Assembly: GCA_025454075.1 (NCBI GenBank)
Contig: JALOPD010000041.1
Span: 1-39,032 of the forward strand
Direction of reading: 5' to 3'
Length of the DNA: 39,032 nt
Source: Desulfobacterales bacterium
GTDB lineage: Bacteria; Desulfobacterota; Desulfobacteria; Desulfobacterales; UBA2174_A
The number at the start of each line of letters is the position of its first letter. Positions within the stretch are counted from its first letter, which is position 1. The notes under the pieces are model-generated. The model was not told the origin of the DNA. It saw nothing but the letters and a program-made list of their open reading frames with translations, and did no database searches. Of this stretch, positions 1-7,011 are shown in pieces. Both the position numbers and the translations under genes were made by a program.

Positions 1-26
1 CCAGAATGGCTAACCTCCTGAAATCA

Positions 27-115
27 TGGTGCCTAGGGCCGGAATCGAACCGGCACGGGACATAGTCCCAAGGGATTTTAAGTCCCTTGCGTCTACCAAA
101 TTCCGCCACCCAGGC
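27..115 (-). tRNA. tRNA-Leu (anticodon UAA)
   Basis: Read on the minus strand, the sequence starts GCCTGGG at 115 and folds into a cloverleaf. The seven-base acceptor stem pairs with CCTAGGC, allowing one G-T wobble. The anticodon stem GGGAC/... encloses the loop CTTAAAA with anticodon TAA, which decodes UUA/UUG leucine. A long variable arm (about TGGGACTATGTCCCG) marks a class II tRNA, as expected for Leu. The T-loop GGTTCGATTCC is canonical. The discriminator A and a genomically encoded CCA follow at 30-27. It is followed by the HD-GYP regulator gene region with no integrase nearby, so there is no sign of use as an attachment site. Confidence 0.96.
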
Positions 116-149
116 GAAGCATCAGTCTAATCTAAAATGCTGAGTGGAT

Positions 150-1346
150 TCAAGCGAAAACAGGGGCGGTGAATTCGAAGCGTCCTTGACGCATGAGGGC
201 GAGACAGGCGTCGACGGCGTCGCAGTCGTAGAGGATCCCGCTGTGGGCTGAAATTTCATCAAGTGCGCTGTCGATGCCCCGCGACGGCCGGTAGGGGCGG
301 TGCGAGGACATGGTTTCCACGACATCGGCCACGCCGACGATGCGCGCCTCCCTCAGGATGGCATCTCCGGCAAGGTGCTGCGGGTAGCCGGTTCCGTTCA
401 TCCGCTCGTGGTGCTGCAGGACGATGTCCGCCACCGGCCAGGGGAAGTCGACGCTTTTGAGGATATCGTAGCCGGCCTGAGAGTGGGTTTGGATCAGGCT
501 CATCTCCATGCTGTTCAATTGCGAGGGCTTGCTCAAAATTTCCGCCGGAAGCGAAATCTTGCCGATGTCGTGGATCGCCGAGGCGATGGTGAGCCCCTCG
601 ACCTGGTCGTGGGCCAGGCCCATCTCCTTTCCGATGGCGCGCGACAGCTCGGCCACGCGCTGCTGGTGGCCGGAGGTGTAGGGGTCCCTTTTTTCGACGG
701 TCATGGCGATCGCCATCACCGTGCCGCCGATGATTTTCCTCAACCGGTCCAGGCTACCCTGCAGCTCCTGCTGGACGCGGCGGCGCCGGTCGACCTCCCG
801 GCGCAGCATCTCGTTGCTGCGCTGCAGCTCCGCGGTGCGCTGGTGGACCAGGCCCTCCAGGTTGGCGTTCAGCGCCCGCACCTGCTGCTCGGCGCGCCAC
901 TTGGCGCTCAAGGCGGTGGCGAACTGGACGATCTCCTGTGGGTGAAACGGTTTCTGCAGGAACATCAACCGGTCGGAAAAGGCAAGCTGCCGCGGCAGGC
1001 TGCCGAGTTCGCTGCCGATGTAGCCGGTCACGAGCACGATGTTGGCGGCGGGGTCGGCCTGCAGGATCTGCTCGGCAGCCCACACCCCGGAGGGGCCCGG
1101 CGGCAGGTTCACGTCGAGAAAAATAGCGGCGAACGAATCCTCCTGCGCGACGGATTCCTTAACTGCCGCGACGGTTTCCTGCGCCTGCGCGCGGCAGGTT
1201 ACCCGGAAGCAGGGGACCTCCCCTGGCCGCTCTGCCCCGGCCTGCAGCGCAGGGCTTGCCGGAACGGACTCGAGGATGTCCTTGTAGAGACTCCGGAGCC
1301 CCGGGTCGTCGTCCACCGCCAGGATGTTGAAAAAGCTATCGCTCAA
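150..1346 (-). CDS. Response regulator with HD-GYP domain (probable c-di-GMP phosphodiesterase)
   Basis: A 398-residue RpfG-type protein. Residues 7-145 form a receiver domain with the acidic pocket DDD at 12-14, the predicted phospho-acceptor D78 in IFLDVNLP and the conserved K132 in LQKPF. A coiled-coil linker covers about 147-205. The HD-GYP domain follows, with HD at 259-260 (AIHDIGK) and the signature HHERMNGTGYP at 312-322, a complete metal-binding set. Family knowledge says such proteins hydrolyse cyclic di-GMP when a partner histidine kinase phosphorylates them; no kinase gene is in this window. The only in-frame start found is TTG at 1346, without a clear Shine-Dalgarno, so the exact N-terminus is uncertain. 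Its function is well supported, its target process unknown. Confidence 0.93.
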   Translation of the reverse strand: MSDSFFNILAVDDDPGLRSLYKDILESVPASPALQAGAERPGEVPCFRVTCRAQAQETVAAVKESVAQEDSFAAIFLDVNLPPGPSGVWAAEQILQADPAANIVLVTGYIGSELGSLPRQLAFSDRLMFLQKPFHPQEIVQFATALSAKWRAEQQVRALNANLEGLVHQRTAELQRSNEMLRREVDRRRRVQQELQGSLDRLRKIIGGTVMAIAMTVEKRDPYTSGHQQRVAELSRAIGKEMGLAHDQVEGLTIASAIHDIGKISLPAEILSKPSQLNSMEMSLIQTHSQAGYDILKSVDFPWPVADIVLQHHERMNGTGYPQHLAGDAILREARIVGVADVVETMSSHRPYRPSRGIDSALDEISAHSGILYDCDAVDACLALMRQGRFEFTAPVFA

Positions 1347-1736
1347 GAGAGGGGTTGCATCCTTTGCCGACTGTAGTCTGGGAATTCAGATGCAAGATTG
1401 AATCCAACCGGCAGGGCCTGAGGCACTCGCAGGCCGCTGCTGCGGCCGTAGCCAGCATCGGCCGCGCACCGCACCCGGCAATATTTTCTAACTAACTGAA
1501 ATTCTGAAAGTATTAATTGCAGAGCGACCCCTACCTGCGCCGGACAAGAAGATGGGCGCGGCGGGCGCACAGGCTTCACCCAAAACGCGAGCCGGATCGC
1601 ACGGGCTCAGACCGCCAACACCGGCTGCACGCCGGCAGGTGCGGATCAGCGGAATCTTGACGATCGCAACCGACAGGCGTTCGATGATGGCAGGCCTGCC
1701 TTGTCAAAGGCTTCTTCATTTGGTAATGAAAAAATA
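1347..1736. other. Intergenic region between the HD-GYP gene and maf
   Basis: About 390 bases between divergent genes. It must hold promoters for both directions. There is an A/T-rich island at about 1481-1525 in otherwise GC-rich sequence, which is the most likely place for the minus-strand promoter. A TTGACG at 1657-1662 could be a -35 element for maf, but the -10 match is poor. I see no convincing gene, RNA or repeat here. Confidence 0.4.
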
Positions 1737-2384
1737 ATGAAAGTGCCTGAACTCAAACCCAAAATCATTCTGGCGTCGCAGTCGCCGCGGCGCCGTTACC
1801 TGCTCGAACGCGCAGGCCTCCGTTTCAGCGTCATCCCCAGCGAACTCGACGAAAGCTCTATTCCGATGTCTCCCCCGGATCAGTACGTTCGCAGATTAGC
1901 GACGGAAAAGGCCCGGGACATCGCCCGCCGATACCCGGACAGCTGGGTGATCGGGGCCGACACCGTGGTCGTGGTGGAAAACCGGCTCCTCGGCAAACCG
2001 GCTTCCACGGCGGAGGCCCGCGACATGCTGCTGCGGCTGAGCGGCCGCACCCACCACGTGCTCACGGGCTTCTGCGTCTGCCGTCTCTCCGACGCCAAGC
2101 TGTTCACGGACAGGGTGCGGACGGACGTGCTTTTCAAGGCGCTGACGAGCGCTGAAATCGATTGGTACATCCAGACCGGCGAACCCTTCGACAAGGCCGG
2201 CGCCTATGCCATCCAGGGGATCGGGACATTTCTGGTGAAACGCATCAACGGTTCCTACACCAACGTGGTCGGCCTGCCGGTCTGCGAGGTGGTCGAGATT
2301 CTCATCCGGGAGAAGGTGATCGGATTCGACGAACCGCACCCGGCCCCGGTCTCCGCGCAGCGCGCCGATCCGGAGGCCGTATGA
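1737..2384 (+). CDS. maf: Maf family nucleotide pyrophosphatase
   Basis: A 215-residue cytoplasmic Maf/Ham1-fold protein. The N-terminal signature LASQSPRRRYLL and the motifs GADTVVVV and GKP are those of Maf enzymes, which hydrolyse nucleoside triphosphates (dTTP/UTP or modified nucleotides depending on subfamily) and are linked to septum inhibition in Bacillus. The tail after REKVIGF (about 20 residues rich in A and P) is not part of the usual fold. I chose ATG 1737 because the family begins a few residues before the LASQSPRR motif; a TTG at 1701 would add 12 residues. The stop overlaps the yggS start as ATGA, so the two are probably translationally coupled. Confidence 0.93.
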   Translation: MKVPELKPKIILASQSPRRRYLLERAGLRFSVIPSELDESSIPMSPPDQYVRRLATEKARDIARRYPDSWVIGADTVVVVENRLLGKPASTAEARDMLLRLSGRTHHVLTGFCVCRLSDAKLFTDRVRTDVLFKALTSAEIDWYIQTGEPFDKAGAYAIQGIGTFLVKRINGSYTNVVGLPVCEVVEILIREKVIGFDEPHPAPVSAQRADPEAV

Positions 2385-3076
2385 CGGCCGCCATCGCCAA
2401 ACGGCTGGAGGAGGTGCGCCGGCGGATCCAGCGTGCGGCGGAGGCCTGCCGGCGGAGTGACTCTGACATTCGTCTGGTCGCCGTCAGCAAGACCTGCCCG
2501 GCCGAGGCCATCCGGGAGGCGGCGGCGGCGGGTGCGACCGACATCGGGGAGAACTACATCCAGGAGGCGCGCGAAAAGCACGAACTTCTGCGGGACGTGG
2601 CGGTGAGGTGGCATTTCATCGGCCACCTGCAGACCAACAAGGCCAAGTACGCCGTGCGCATGTTCGACCTGGTCCACACGCTCGACTCCTTTCGCCTCGC
2701 GCTCGAACTCGACCGCTGCGCGCGCCGGCTCAACAAGGTCCAGGCGGTGCTGATCCAGGTGAACGTCGCGGGGGAAGCAACCAAGTCCGGCCTGCCGCCC
2801 GAACGGGCGGTGCCCCTGGTCAAGGAGGTGGCGGCGCTCGAATGCGTCCAGGTGCAGGGCCTCATGACCATGCCGCCCTATTTCAACGAACCGGAGCGGG
2901 CCCGGCCGTTTTTCGCGGAGCTGCGCCGGCTGCGCGACCGCATCCGCGAGGAGGCCTTGCCGAACGTCCGCATGGACGAGCTGTCCATGGGCATGACCGG
3001 CGATTTCGAGGCGGCCGTGGCCGAGGGCGCGACCCTGCTGCGCATCGGCACCGCCATTTTTGGGGAACGGCCATGA
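2381..3076 (+). CDS. yggS: YggS family pyridoxal phosphate homeostasis protein
   Basis: A 231-residue protein of the YggS/PROSC family, a single TIM-barrel domain like the N-terminal part of alanine racemase. K37 in LVAVSKT is the predicted lysine that binds pyridoxal 5'-phosphate. Other family signatures are GENYIQEA, WHFIGHLQTNK, GLMTMPP and LSMGMTGDFEAAVAEG(A)TLLRIGTAIFG split over the C-terminal half. Such proteins carry no known catalytic reaction and buffer free PLP. Length is normal. Both ends overlap its neighbours as ATGA (maf upstream, queH downstream), indicating one transcript. The PLP-pathway gene pdxA lies far away at the other end of the window, so no direct link is implied. 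Confidence 0.94.
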   Translation: MTAAIAKRLEEVRRRIQRAAEACRRSDSDIRLVAVSKTCPAEAIREAAAAGATDIGENYIQEAREKHELLRDVAVRWHFIGHLQTNKAKYAVRMFDLVHTLDSFRLALELDRCARRLNKVQAVLIQVNVAGEATKSGLPPERAVPLVKEVAALECVQVQGLMTMPPYFNEPERARPFFAELRRLRDRIREEALPNVRMDELSMGMTGDFEAAVAEGATLLRIGTAIFGERP

Positions 3077-3606
3077 AAATCCTGCTGCACACCTGCTGCG
3101 GCCCTTGCAGCATCATCCCGGTGCGCGAGCTGCGCGCGGGCGGAGCGGAGGTGACCGGTTTTTTCTTCCGCCACAACATCCACCCCTACTCCGAGTGCCT
3201 GAAGCGCCGGGAGACGCTGCACACCTATTCGCGGCAGATCGGGCTCGACGTCATCGACCCGGACGGCTACGACCTGGAGGGTTTCATCCGCAAGGTCGCA
3301 TTTCACGAGGACCAGCGCTGCCGGATCTGCTATCGCGAACGGCTCGCCGCCGCCGCCGCCGTCGCACGGCAGGGCAATTTCGACCGCTTCTCCACCACCC
3401 TGCTCTACAGCCGCTACCAGCAGCACGAAGTCATCCGGGAGATGGGGGAGTCCATCGGCCGCACCGCCGGCGTCCCCTTCCACTATCAGGATTTTCGGCC
3501 CGGATGGCAGCAGGGGGTAGCGGAGTCGCGGAGCCTGGGAATGTACCGGCAGAAGTACTGCGGGTGCATCTACAGCGAGAAAGAACGCTTTTTCAAAGCC
3601 GGCTGA
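3073..3606 (+). CDS. queH: Epoxyqueuosine reductase QueH
   Basis: A 177-residue protein of the QueH (former DUF208) family, the cobalamin-independent enzyme that reduces epoxyqueuosine in tRNA to queuosine. The N-terminal cysteine cluster HTCCGPC (C8, C9, C12) and the C-terminal YRQKYCGCIYSE motif are diagnostic; they hold the iron-sulfur cluster and adjacent metal site in characterised members. The segment CRICYRERL in the middle provides two more conserved cysteines. The start ATG 3073 overlaps the yggS stop. It is the last gene of the maf-yggS-queH operon; no other queuosine gene is in the window. Confidence 0.94.
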   Translation: MKILLHTCCGPCSIIPVRELRAGGAEVTGFFFRHNIHPYSECLKRRETLHTYSRQIGLDVIDPDGYDLEGFIRKVAFHEDQRCRICYRERLAAAAAVARQGNFDRFSTTLLYSRYQQHEVIREMGESIGRTAGVPFHYQDFRPGWQQGVAESRSLGMYRQKYCGCIYSEKERFFKAG

Positions 3607-3723
3607 TGATAAACGCCCATCTGCGGCGTTGCGCTCATACCGGGTCATTACGGCGTACTGCAACGCACGCCTCATTCCCCGGAACTTCGCGTGCCTTGCA
3701 TCCAGGCATTTCTGATCAGCCGG
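3599..3723. repeat. Intergenic repeat-like element with inverted ends after queH
   Basis: CCGGCTGAT at 3599-3607, spanning the end of queH, is matched by its exact reverse complement ATCAGCCGG at 3715-3723. An inner pair GCGTTGC (3626-3632) and GCAACGC (3660-3666) lies within. The 12-mer CGGCGTTGCGCT at 3624-3635 recurs at 31001-31012 after the pcm gene, again just downstream of a stop codon and with GCCCA a few bases before it. The pattern suggests a dispersed post-gene element. It could also act as a weak terminator for queH, although no T-run follows. Confidence 0.45.
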
Positions 3724-3836
3724 ATAAAATCAGAAAGCGGCATAGCGCATGATTTCACGGCTGCCTTTACGTTGGGCTCTTTACGCAGCCATCGAAAAAA
3801 CAGTTTACGAGGGCCGTTGATCCTTTGAACCCTGGC

Positions 3837-3932
3837 AATAATACTCCGGCGATCGAACAGGTGCAGATTAAACCGATGTCCGGCGAAGCGGGGTGTCCGA
3901 ATGAGACATAGTCAGCAGCCGGAGTAATATTA
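3837..3932. repeat. Intergenic inverted-repeat element, copy A (before the M48 peptidase gene)
   Basis: The left end TACTCCGGC (3842-3850) is the exact reverse complement of the right end GCCGGAGTA (3918-3926), with A/T-rich flanks extending the match imperfectly. The interior has GGCGAAGCGGGGTGTC near 3882. A second element at 13098-13190 has the same end sequences and a similar interior stretch at the same offset from the left end. The right end touches the ATG of the M48 gene and its GGAG may serve as that gene's ribosome-binding site. Whether it is a mobile remnant or a structured leader RNA is open. Confidence 0.5.
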
Positions 3933-5749
3933 TGTTCGGAAACTTTATTTACTTCATCCTGGTCCTGCTGATCTATTCCACCTATCAGCCCTCCGAAGAG
4001 GTCGGCCTCGGCCTCGGCGAAAGCCTTCTGCTTTTCGCGGTGCTGGCCCTGGCTTTTGCCGCCTTCACGCAGCTGGTTTTTCGGCGCATCGAGCGCCGAA
4101 TCGGACGCTTGCCCTTCGAGGTGCTGGACCAGATGTATCAAGCGGCCCTGCTGCGCAGCTCCATCCTCGCGGTGGCGGTGTTCGCGGTGAACATTTACGG
4201 CCTCGGCCTGCCCTCCTTCGCGGACGAGCTGCCGTTCGTCGCCCGGGTGCCCACGCTGCAGGCTCTGCTGTTCATTGCGCTGTTTGTGGGCTACCTCTGC
4301 GTGGTCTGGGGGACGAGCTACGGAGTCCACCGACGGCTCTATCAGCCCGACGTCAGCCGCCGGGACTACATCGGGTCCAACGTCTCCTTCTCCGTGCCGG
4401 TGCTGCTGCCGTGGCTTCTGCTGTCGGGAGTGCTCGACCTGCTGAACACCTTGCCGCTGTCGCAGCTCAAACGGTTTTTGGCGACCACCGAAGGCCAGGT
4501 CGCCTACTTCAGCCTGTTTCTGATCGGCGTGGCCGTCGTGGGGCCGGCCCTGATCAAGCGCTTCTGGCGCTGCACGCCCCTGGCCCAAAGCCCTTACCGC
4601 CTGCGCATCGAAGCGCTCTGCCGCCGGGCCGGCATGCCGTATGCCGACATCCTCAACTGGCCCCTTTTCGGCGGCCGGATGATCACGGCCGGCGTGATGG
4701 GGCTTGTGCGCAGGTTCCGCTACATTCTGGTCACCCCCTCGCTGCTGGAAGTGCTTGGGCCCGATGAAATTGATGCGGTCATCGCCCACGAGATCGGCCA
4801 CGTCAAGAAAAAGCACCTGCTTTTCTTTCTGCTGTTCTTCGCAGGCTACCTGCTGCTGTCCTACGTCGCCTACGATCTCATCATGTACGCCATGATCTTC
4901 GCCGAACCGGTCTGGTCCCTGATCCAGCGCAGCGGCGCCAGCCAGGCGACGGTGGTGTCGGTGGCGTTCAGCGTCGTGATCATGGCCATGTTTCTGCTCT
5001 ATTTCCGCTTCGTCTTCGGTTTTTTCATGCGCAACTTCGAGCGCCAGGCCGACGGCTACGTATACACGCTGTTCGCCAGCGCCCGACCCCTGATTTCCAC
5101 CCTGCAAAAAATCGCGCTGGCGAGCCGGCAGTCGGCCGACCGGCCCAACTGGCATCACTACAGCATCCGCGAGCGCATCGACTTTCTGGACCGCTGCGAG
5201 GAGGACCGGGCCTGGCTCGGCCGTCACGATGCAAAGGTGCGGCGCGGGATCGGCGTGTACGCCGCGGTCCTGCTGCTGCTGGCCGCGGCGGGCTACCAGG
5301 TCAACATGGGCACGGTGGGCGCCAAGCTGAGCGATCATCTTTTCGAGACGGTCATCCAGCGGGAGATCGAAAAAAACCCGCAAAACCACAGCCTCTATGG
5401 ACTCATGGGGGACCTGCAGTTCCGCCGCAGGAACTACGCCGAGGCCCGGCGCGCCTACGAAACATCCCTCGCCCTCAAGGCGGACAACCCGCAGGTGCTG
5501 AACAACCTGGCGTGGCTGCTGGCCACCTGCGAGGACGGGCGTTTCCGGGACCCCGGGCGCGCGCTGGCGCTCGCCCGGCAGGCCGTCCGGCTGGAGGAAT
5601 CCTCTCAGATCCTGGACACGCTGGCGGAGAGCTATTTTGTGAACAGGCGCTACGCGGAGGCGGTCGAGACCGGCAAGCGGGCGCTGGCGCTTGCCAAGGG
5701 CGACCGCAGCCACTACGAGGCGCAGCTGCGGAAGTTCATGGCCGAATAA
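3932..5749 (+). CDS. Membrane M48 family zinc metalloprotease with C-terminal TPRs
   Basis: A 605-residue membrane protein. The N-terminal ~240 residues contain several hydrophobic segments. The zinc site is HEIGH at 286-290 and the third ligand is the glutamate of NFERQADGY near 369, the E-x-x-A-D pattern of family M48 (HtpX/Ste24). Two hydrophobic spans follow the HEIGH motif and another lies near 445. Residues about 480-595 form two to three tetratricopeptide repeats (NPQNHSLYGLMGDL..., NYAEARRAYETSLAL). M48 enzymes degrade or clip membrane proteins in quality control; the TPRs may recruit partners. ATG 3932 lies 6-8 bases after GGAG at the end of an inverted-repeat element. The gene stands alone and ends at a strong hairpin. 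Confidence 0.9.
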   Translation: MFGNFIYFILVLLIYSTYQPSEEVGLGLGESLLLFAVLALAFAAFTQLVFRRIERRIGRLPFEVLDQMYQAALLRSSILAVAVFAVNIYGLGLPSFADELPFVARVPTLQALLFIALFVGYLCVVWGTSYGVHRRLYQPDVSRRDYIGSNVSFSVPVLLPWLLLSGVLDLLNTLPLSQLKRFLATTEGQVAYFSLFLIGVAVVGPALIKRFWRCTPLAQSPYRLRIEALCRRAGMPYADILNWPLFGGRMITAGVMGLVRRFRYILVTPSLLEVLGPDEIDAVIAHEIGHVKKKHLLFFLLFFAGYLLLSYVAYDLIMYAMIFAEPVWSLIQRSGASQATVVSVAFSVVIMAMFLLYFRFVFGFFMRNFERQADGYVYTLFASARPLISTLQKIALASRQSADRPNWHHYSIRERIDFLDRCEEDRAWLGRHDAKVRRGIGVYAAVLLLLAAAGYQVNMGTVGAKLSDHLFETVIQREIEKNPQNHSLYGLMGDLQFRRRNYAEARRAYETSLALKADNPQVLNNLAWLLATCEDGRFRDPGRALALARQAVRLEESSQILDTLAESYFVNRRYAEAVETGKRALALAKGDRSHYEAQLRKFMAE

Positions 5750-5751
5750 AC

Positions 5752-5786
5752 GCGTGCGGCCGCCGGGGCGGCCGCACGCATTTATC
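5752..5786 (+). terminator. Strong hairpin after the M48 gene
   Basis: GCGTGCGGCCGCC at 5752-5764 is followed by its perfect reverse complement at 5767-5779, then ATTTATCATT. The stem is about 12 bp and nearly all G/C, starting two bases after the stop codon. The T-tract is weak but the hairpin position fits a factor-independent terminator. It also lies 35 bases past the stop of the convergent small gene, so it could serve both strands. Confidence 0.7.
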
Positions 5787-5814
5787 ATTGGCGAATTGGG
5801 TGGGGACAAAGCCC

Positions 5815-6048
5815 TCAGCTGCCGAGCGCTTTCTTGTAATTGGCGTAGATCTTCTTGGCCCCGCCTGCGATCAGGAACACGGCCATGAAGTAGAAGCAGA
5901 AGTGGATGAACGGCAGGACGCCTGTGAAGTATTCGATCTGGCGGACCTGCGGCATGACCTCGGGGATTCGGAAAAACAGCCCCACGCCCGCCGTCACGAG
6001 CAGCACCCCCCAGACGAGCTGGAGCTTGTGTTTGAGATTGTCGTCCAT
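5815..6048 (-). CDS. Small two-helix membrane protein, function unknown
   Basis: A 77-residue protein with two hydrophobic segments: about 11-27 (LVWGVLLVTAGVGLFF) and about 43-64 (GVLPFIHFCFYFMAVFLIAGG), separated by a short polar loop containing IPEVMPQVRQIEYFTG. The C-terminus KKIYANYKKALGS is basic, which suggests a cytoplasmic C-terminus. The clean hydrophobic pattern and balanced composition argue that it is real and not a shadow frame. I do not recognise a family with certainty. It follows the enoyl-CoA hydratase gene at 127 bases, separated by simple repeats, and no good ribosome-binding site is visible before ATG 6048. Confidence 0.7.
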   Translation of the reverse strand: MDDNLKHKLQLVWGVLLVTAGVGLFFRIPEVMPQVRQIEYFTGVLPFIHFCFYFMAVFLIAGGAKKIYANYKKALGS

Positions 6049-6050
6049 GG

Positions 6051-6176
6051 TTTGGGTATTTGGGTGTTTGGGTGTTTTGCCGTCCCGGGGCTAAGGCACC
6101 AGCCTGCGCTTGACACCGAACACCTGCGAGGCGCAGTGATCCCCCAGACACCTGAATACCAAGACACCCAAACACC
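6051..6176. repeat. TTTGGGTG short tandem repeats with an inverted partner
   Basis: The stretch 6051-6078 contains three tandem copies of TTTGGGT(A/G) ending in TTTT. At 6155-6176 the complement-like sequence AATACCAAGACACCCAAACACC appears, so the two could form an imperfect long hairpin. The right part runs into the stop codon of the enoyl-CoA hydratase gene. It may act as that gene's terminator region or be an expanded intergenic repeat. Confidence 0.45.
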
Positions 6177-6967
6177 TAGTCACGCAGACTCCCCTTGAAC
6201 ACCGCCTTGCGTTTCTCGAGGAACGCCGCGGTCCCCTCCTTGGCGTCCGGGCTGGCCAGGGCGAGGGCAAAGGCATCGACTTCGATGCTGCAGCCCGAGA
6301 CGAGGTCCACGTTCAGCCCCAGGTTGATCGCCTGCTTGGCGGCACGCAGGGAGACTCGGCCCTTGCCGGCGATCTCCTTTGCGGTCTTCAGGACCTCCTC
6401 CATCAGGGCGGCGGCCGGAAACACCTTGTTCACCAACCCGATCTGGAGGGCCTCGGCGGCGCTGATCATTTTTCCGGTGTAGATCAGCTCCTTGGCCCGG
6501 TTGGCCCCGATCGCACGCGGCAGCCGCTGTGTCCCGCCGAAGCCCGGTATCAGGCCGAGGTTGATCTCCGGCAGGCCGAACTTGGCCGTATCCGCGGCAT
6601 AGATGAAATCGCAGGCCAGCGCGATTTCGCTGCCTCCTCCCAGCGCGAAGCCGTTCACCGCGGCCACCACCGCCATCGGCAGCTCCTGCAGCTTGGCGAT
6701 GACGGCGTGCCCCGCCTTGGAGAAAATTTTGGCCTGCAGGGGGGTGTAGGTGGCCAGCTCGCCGATGTCCGCGCCGGCCACGAAAGCTTTTTCGCCGGCA
6801 CCGGTCAAAACCAACACCCGGATGGACTCGTCGGCGGCGACCGCGTCCAGCGCCTGAGAAAACTCCGCCAGCAGGGCCTGGTTCAAGGCGTTGAGCGCCT
6901 TGGGTCGATTGAAGGTGATCGTGGCGATTCCCTGGTCCACCTGAAAAACGATGTTTTCAAACGACAT
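6176..6967 (-). CDS. Enoyl-CoA hydratase / crotonase family protein
   Basis: A 263-residue crotonase-fold protein of normal length. The oxyanion-hole segments are KAFVAGADIGEL and NGFALGGGSEIALACDF. Both catalytic glutamates of true enoyl-CoA hydratases are present: one in GGGSE and one in FGLPEINLGLIPGFGGTQRL. This supports hydration of 2-enoyl-CoA in beta-oxidation or butanoate-type pathways; the substrate chain cannot be told from sequence. ATG 6967 is preceded on the minus strand by AAAGGGAGGAGCC, an excellent ribosome-binding site that fixes the start. It begins 44 bases after the amidase gene, so may be cotranscribed, though the functions are unrelated. Confidence 0.93.
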   Translation of the reverse strand: MSFENIVFQVDQGIATITFNRPKALNALNQALLAEFSQALDAVAADESIRVLVLTGAGEKAFVAGADIGELATYTPLQAKIFSKAGHAVIAKLQELPMAVVAAVNGFALGGGSEIALACDFIYAADTAKFGLPEINLGLIPGFGGTQRLPRAIGANRAKELIYTGKMISAAEALQIGLVNKVFPAAALMEEVLKTAKEIAGKGRVSLRAAKQAINLGLNVDLVSGCSIEVDAFALALASPDAKEGTAAFLEKRKAVFKGSLRD

Positions 6968-7011
6968 GGCTCCTCCCTTTCGATACGTAAATGCGCGCCG
7001 AGCCCGCGCCC

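Noticed and set aside
27..115. tRNA-Leu as an integration site
   Set aside because: No integrase, direct repeat of the tRNA end or change in gene content is visible next to it.
300..1376. A 358-residue plus-strand open frame opposite the HD-GYP gene
   Set aside because: The minus strand has full receiver and HD-GYP motifs; the plus frame is its complement with no recognisable domain.
3851..3917. Possible c-di-GMP (GEMM) riboswitch upstream of the M48 gene
   Set aside because: The region has a GGTGCAGATTAAACC-like stretch and a GCCGG end, but lacks the conserved GCAAAGC and the tetraloop/receptor pattern; similarity to copy B of the intergenic element explains it better.
6051..6078. Possible CRISPR-like repeat
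   Set aside because: The units are only 7-8 bases and have no spacers between them.
3767..6175. An 802-residue minus-strand open frame opposite the M48 gene
   Set aside because: Its composition is shadow-like (many Q, H, R, G), and the opposite strand encodes a clear M48 peptidase.
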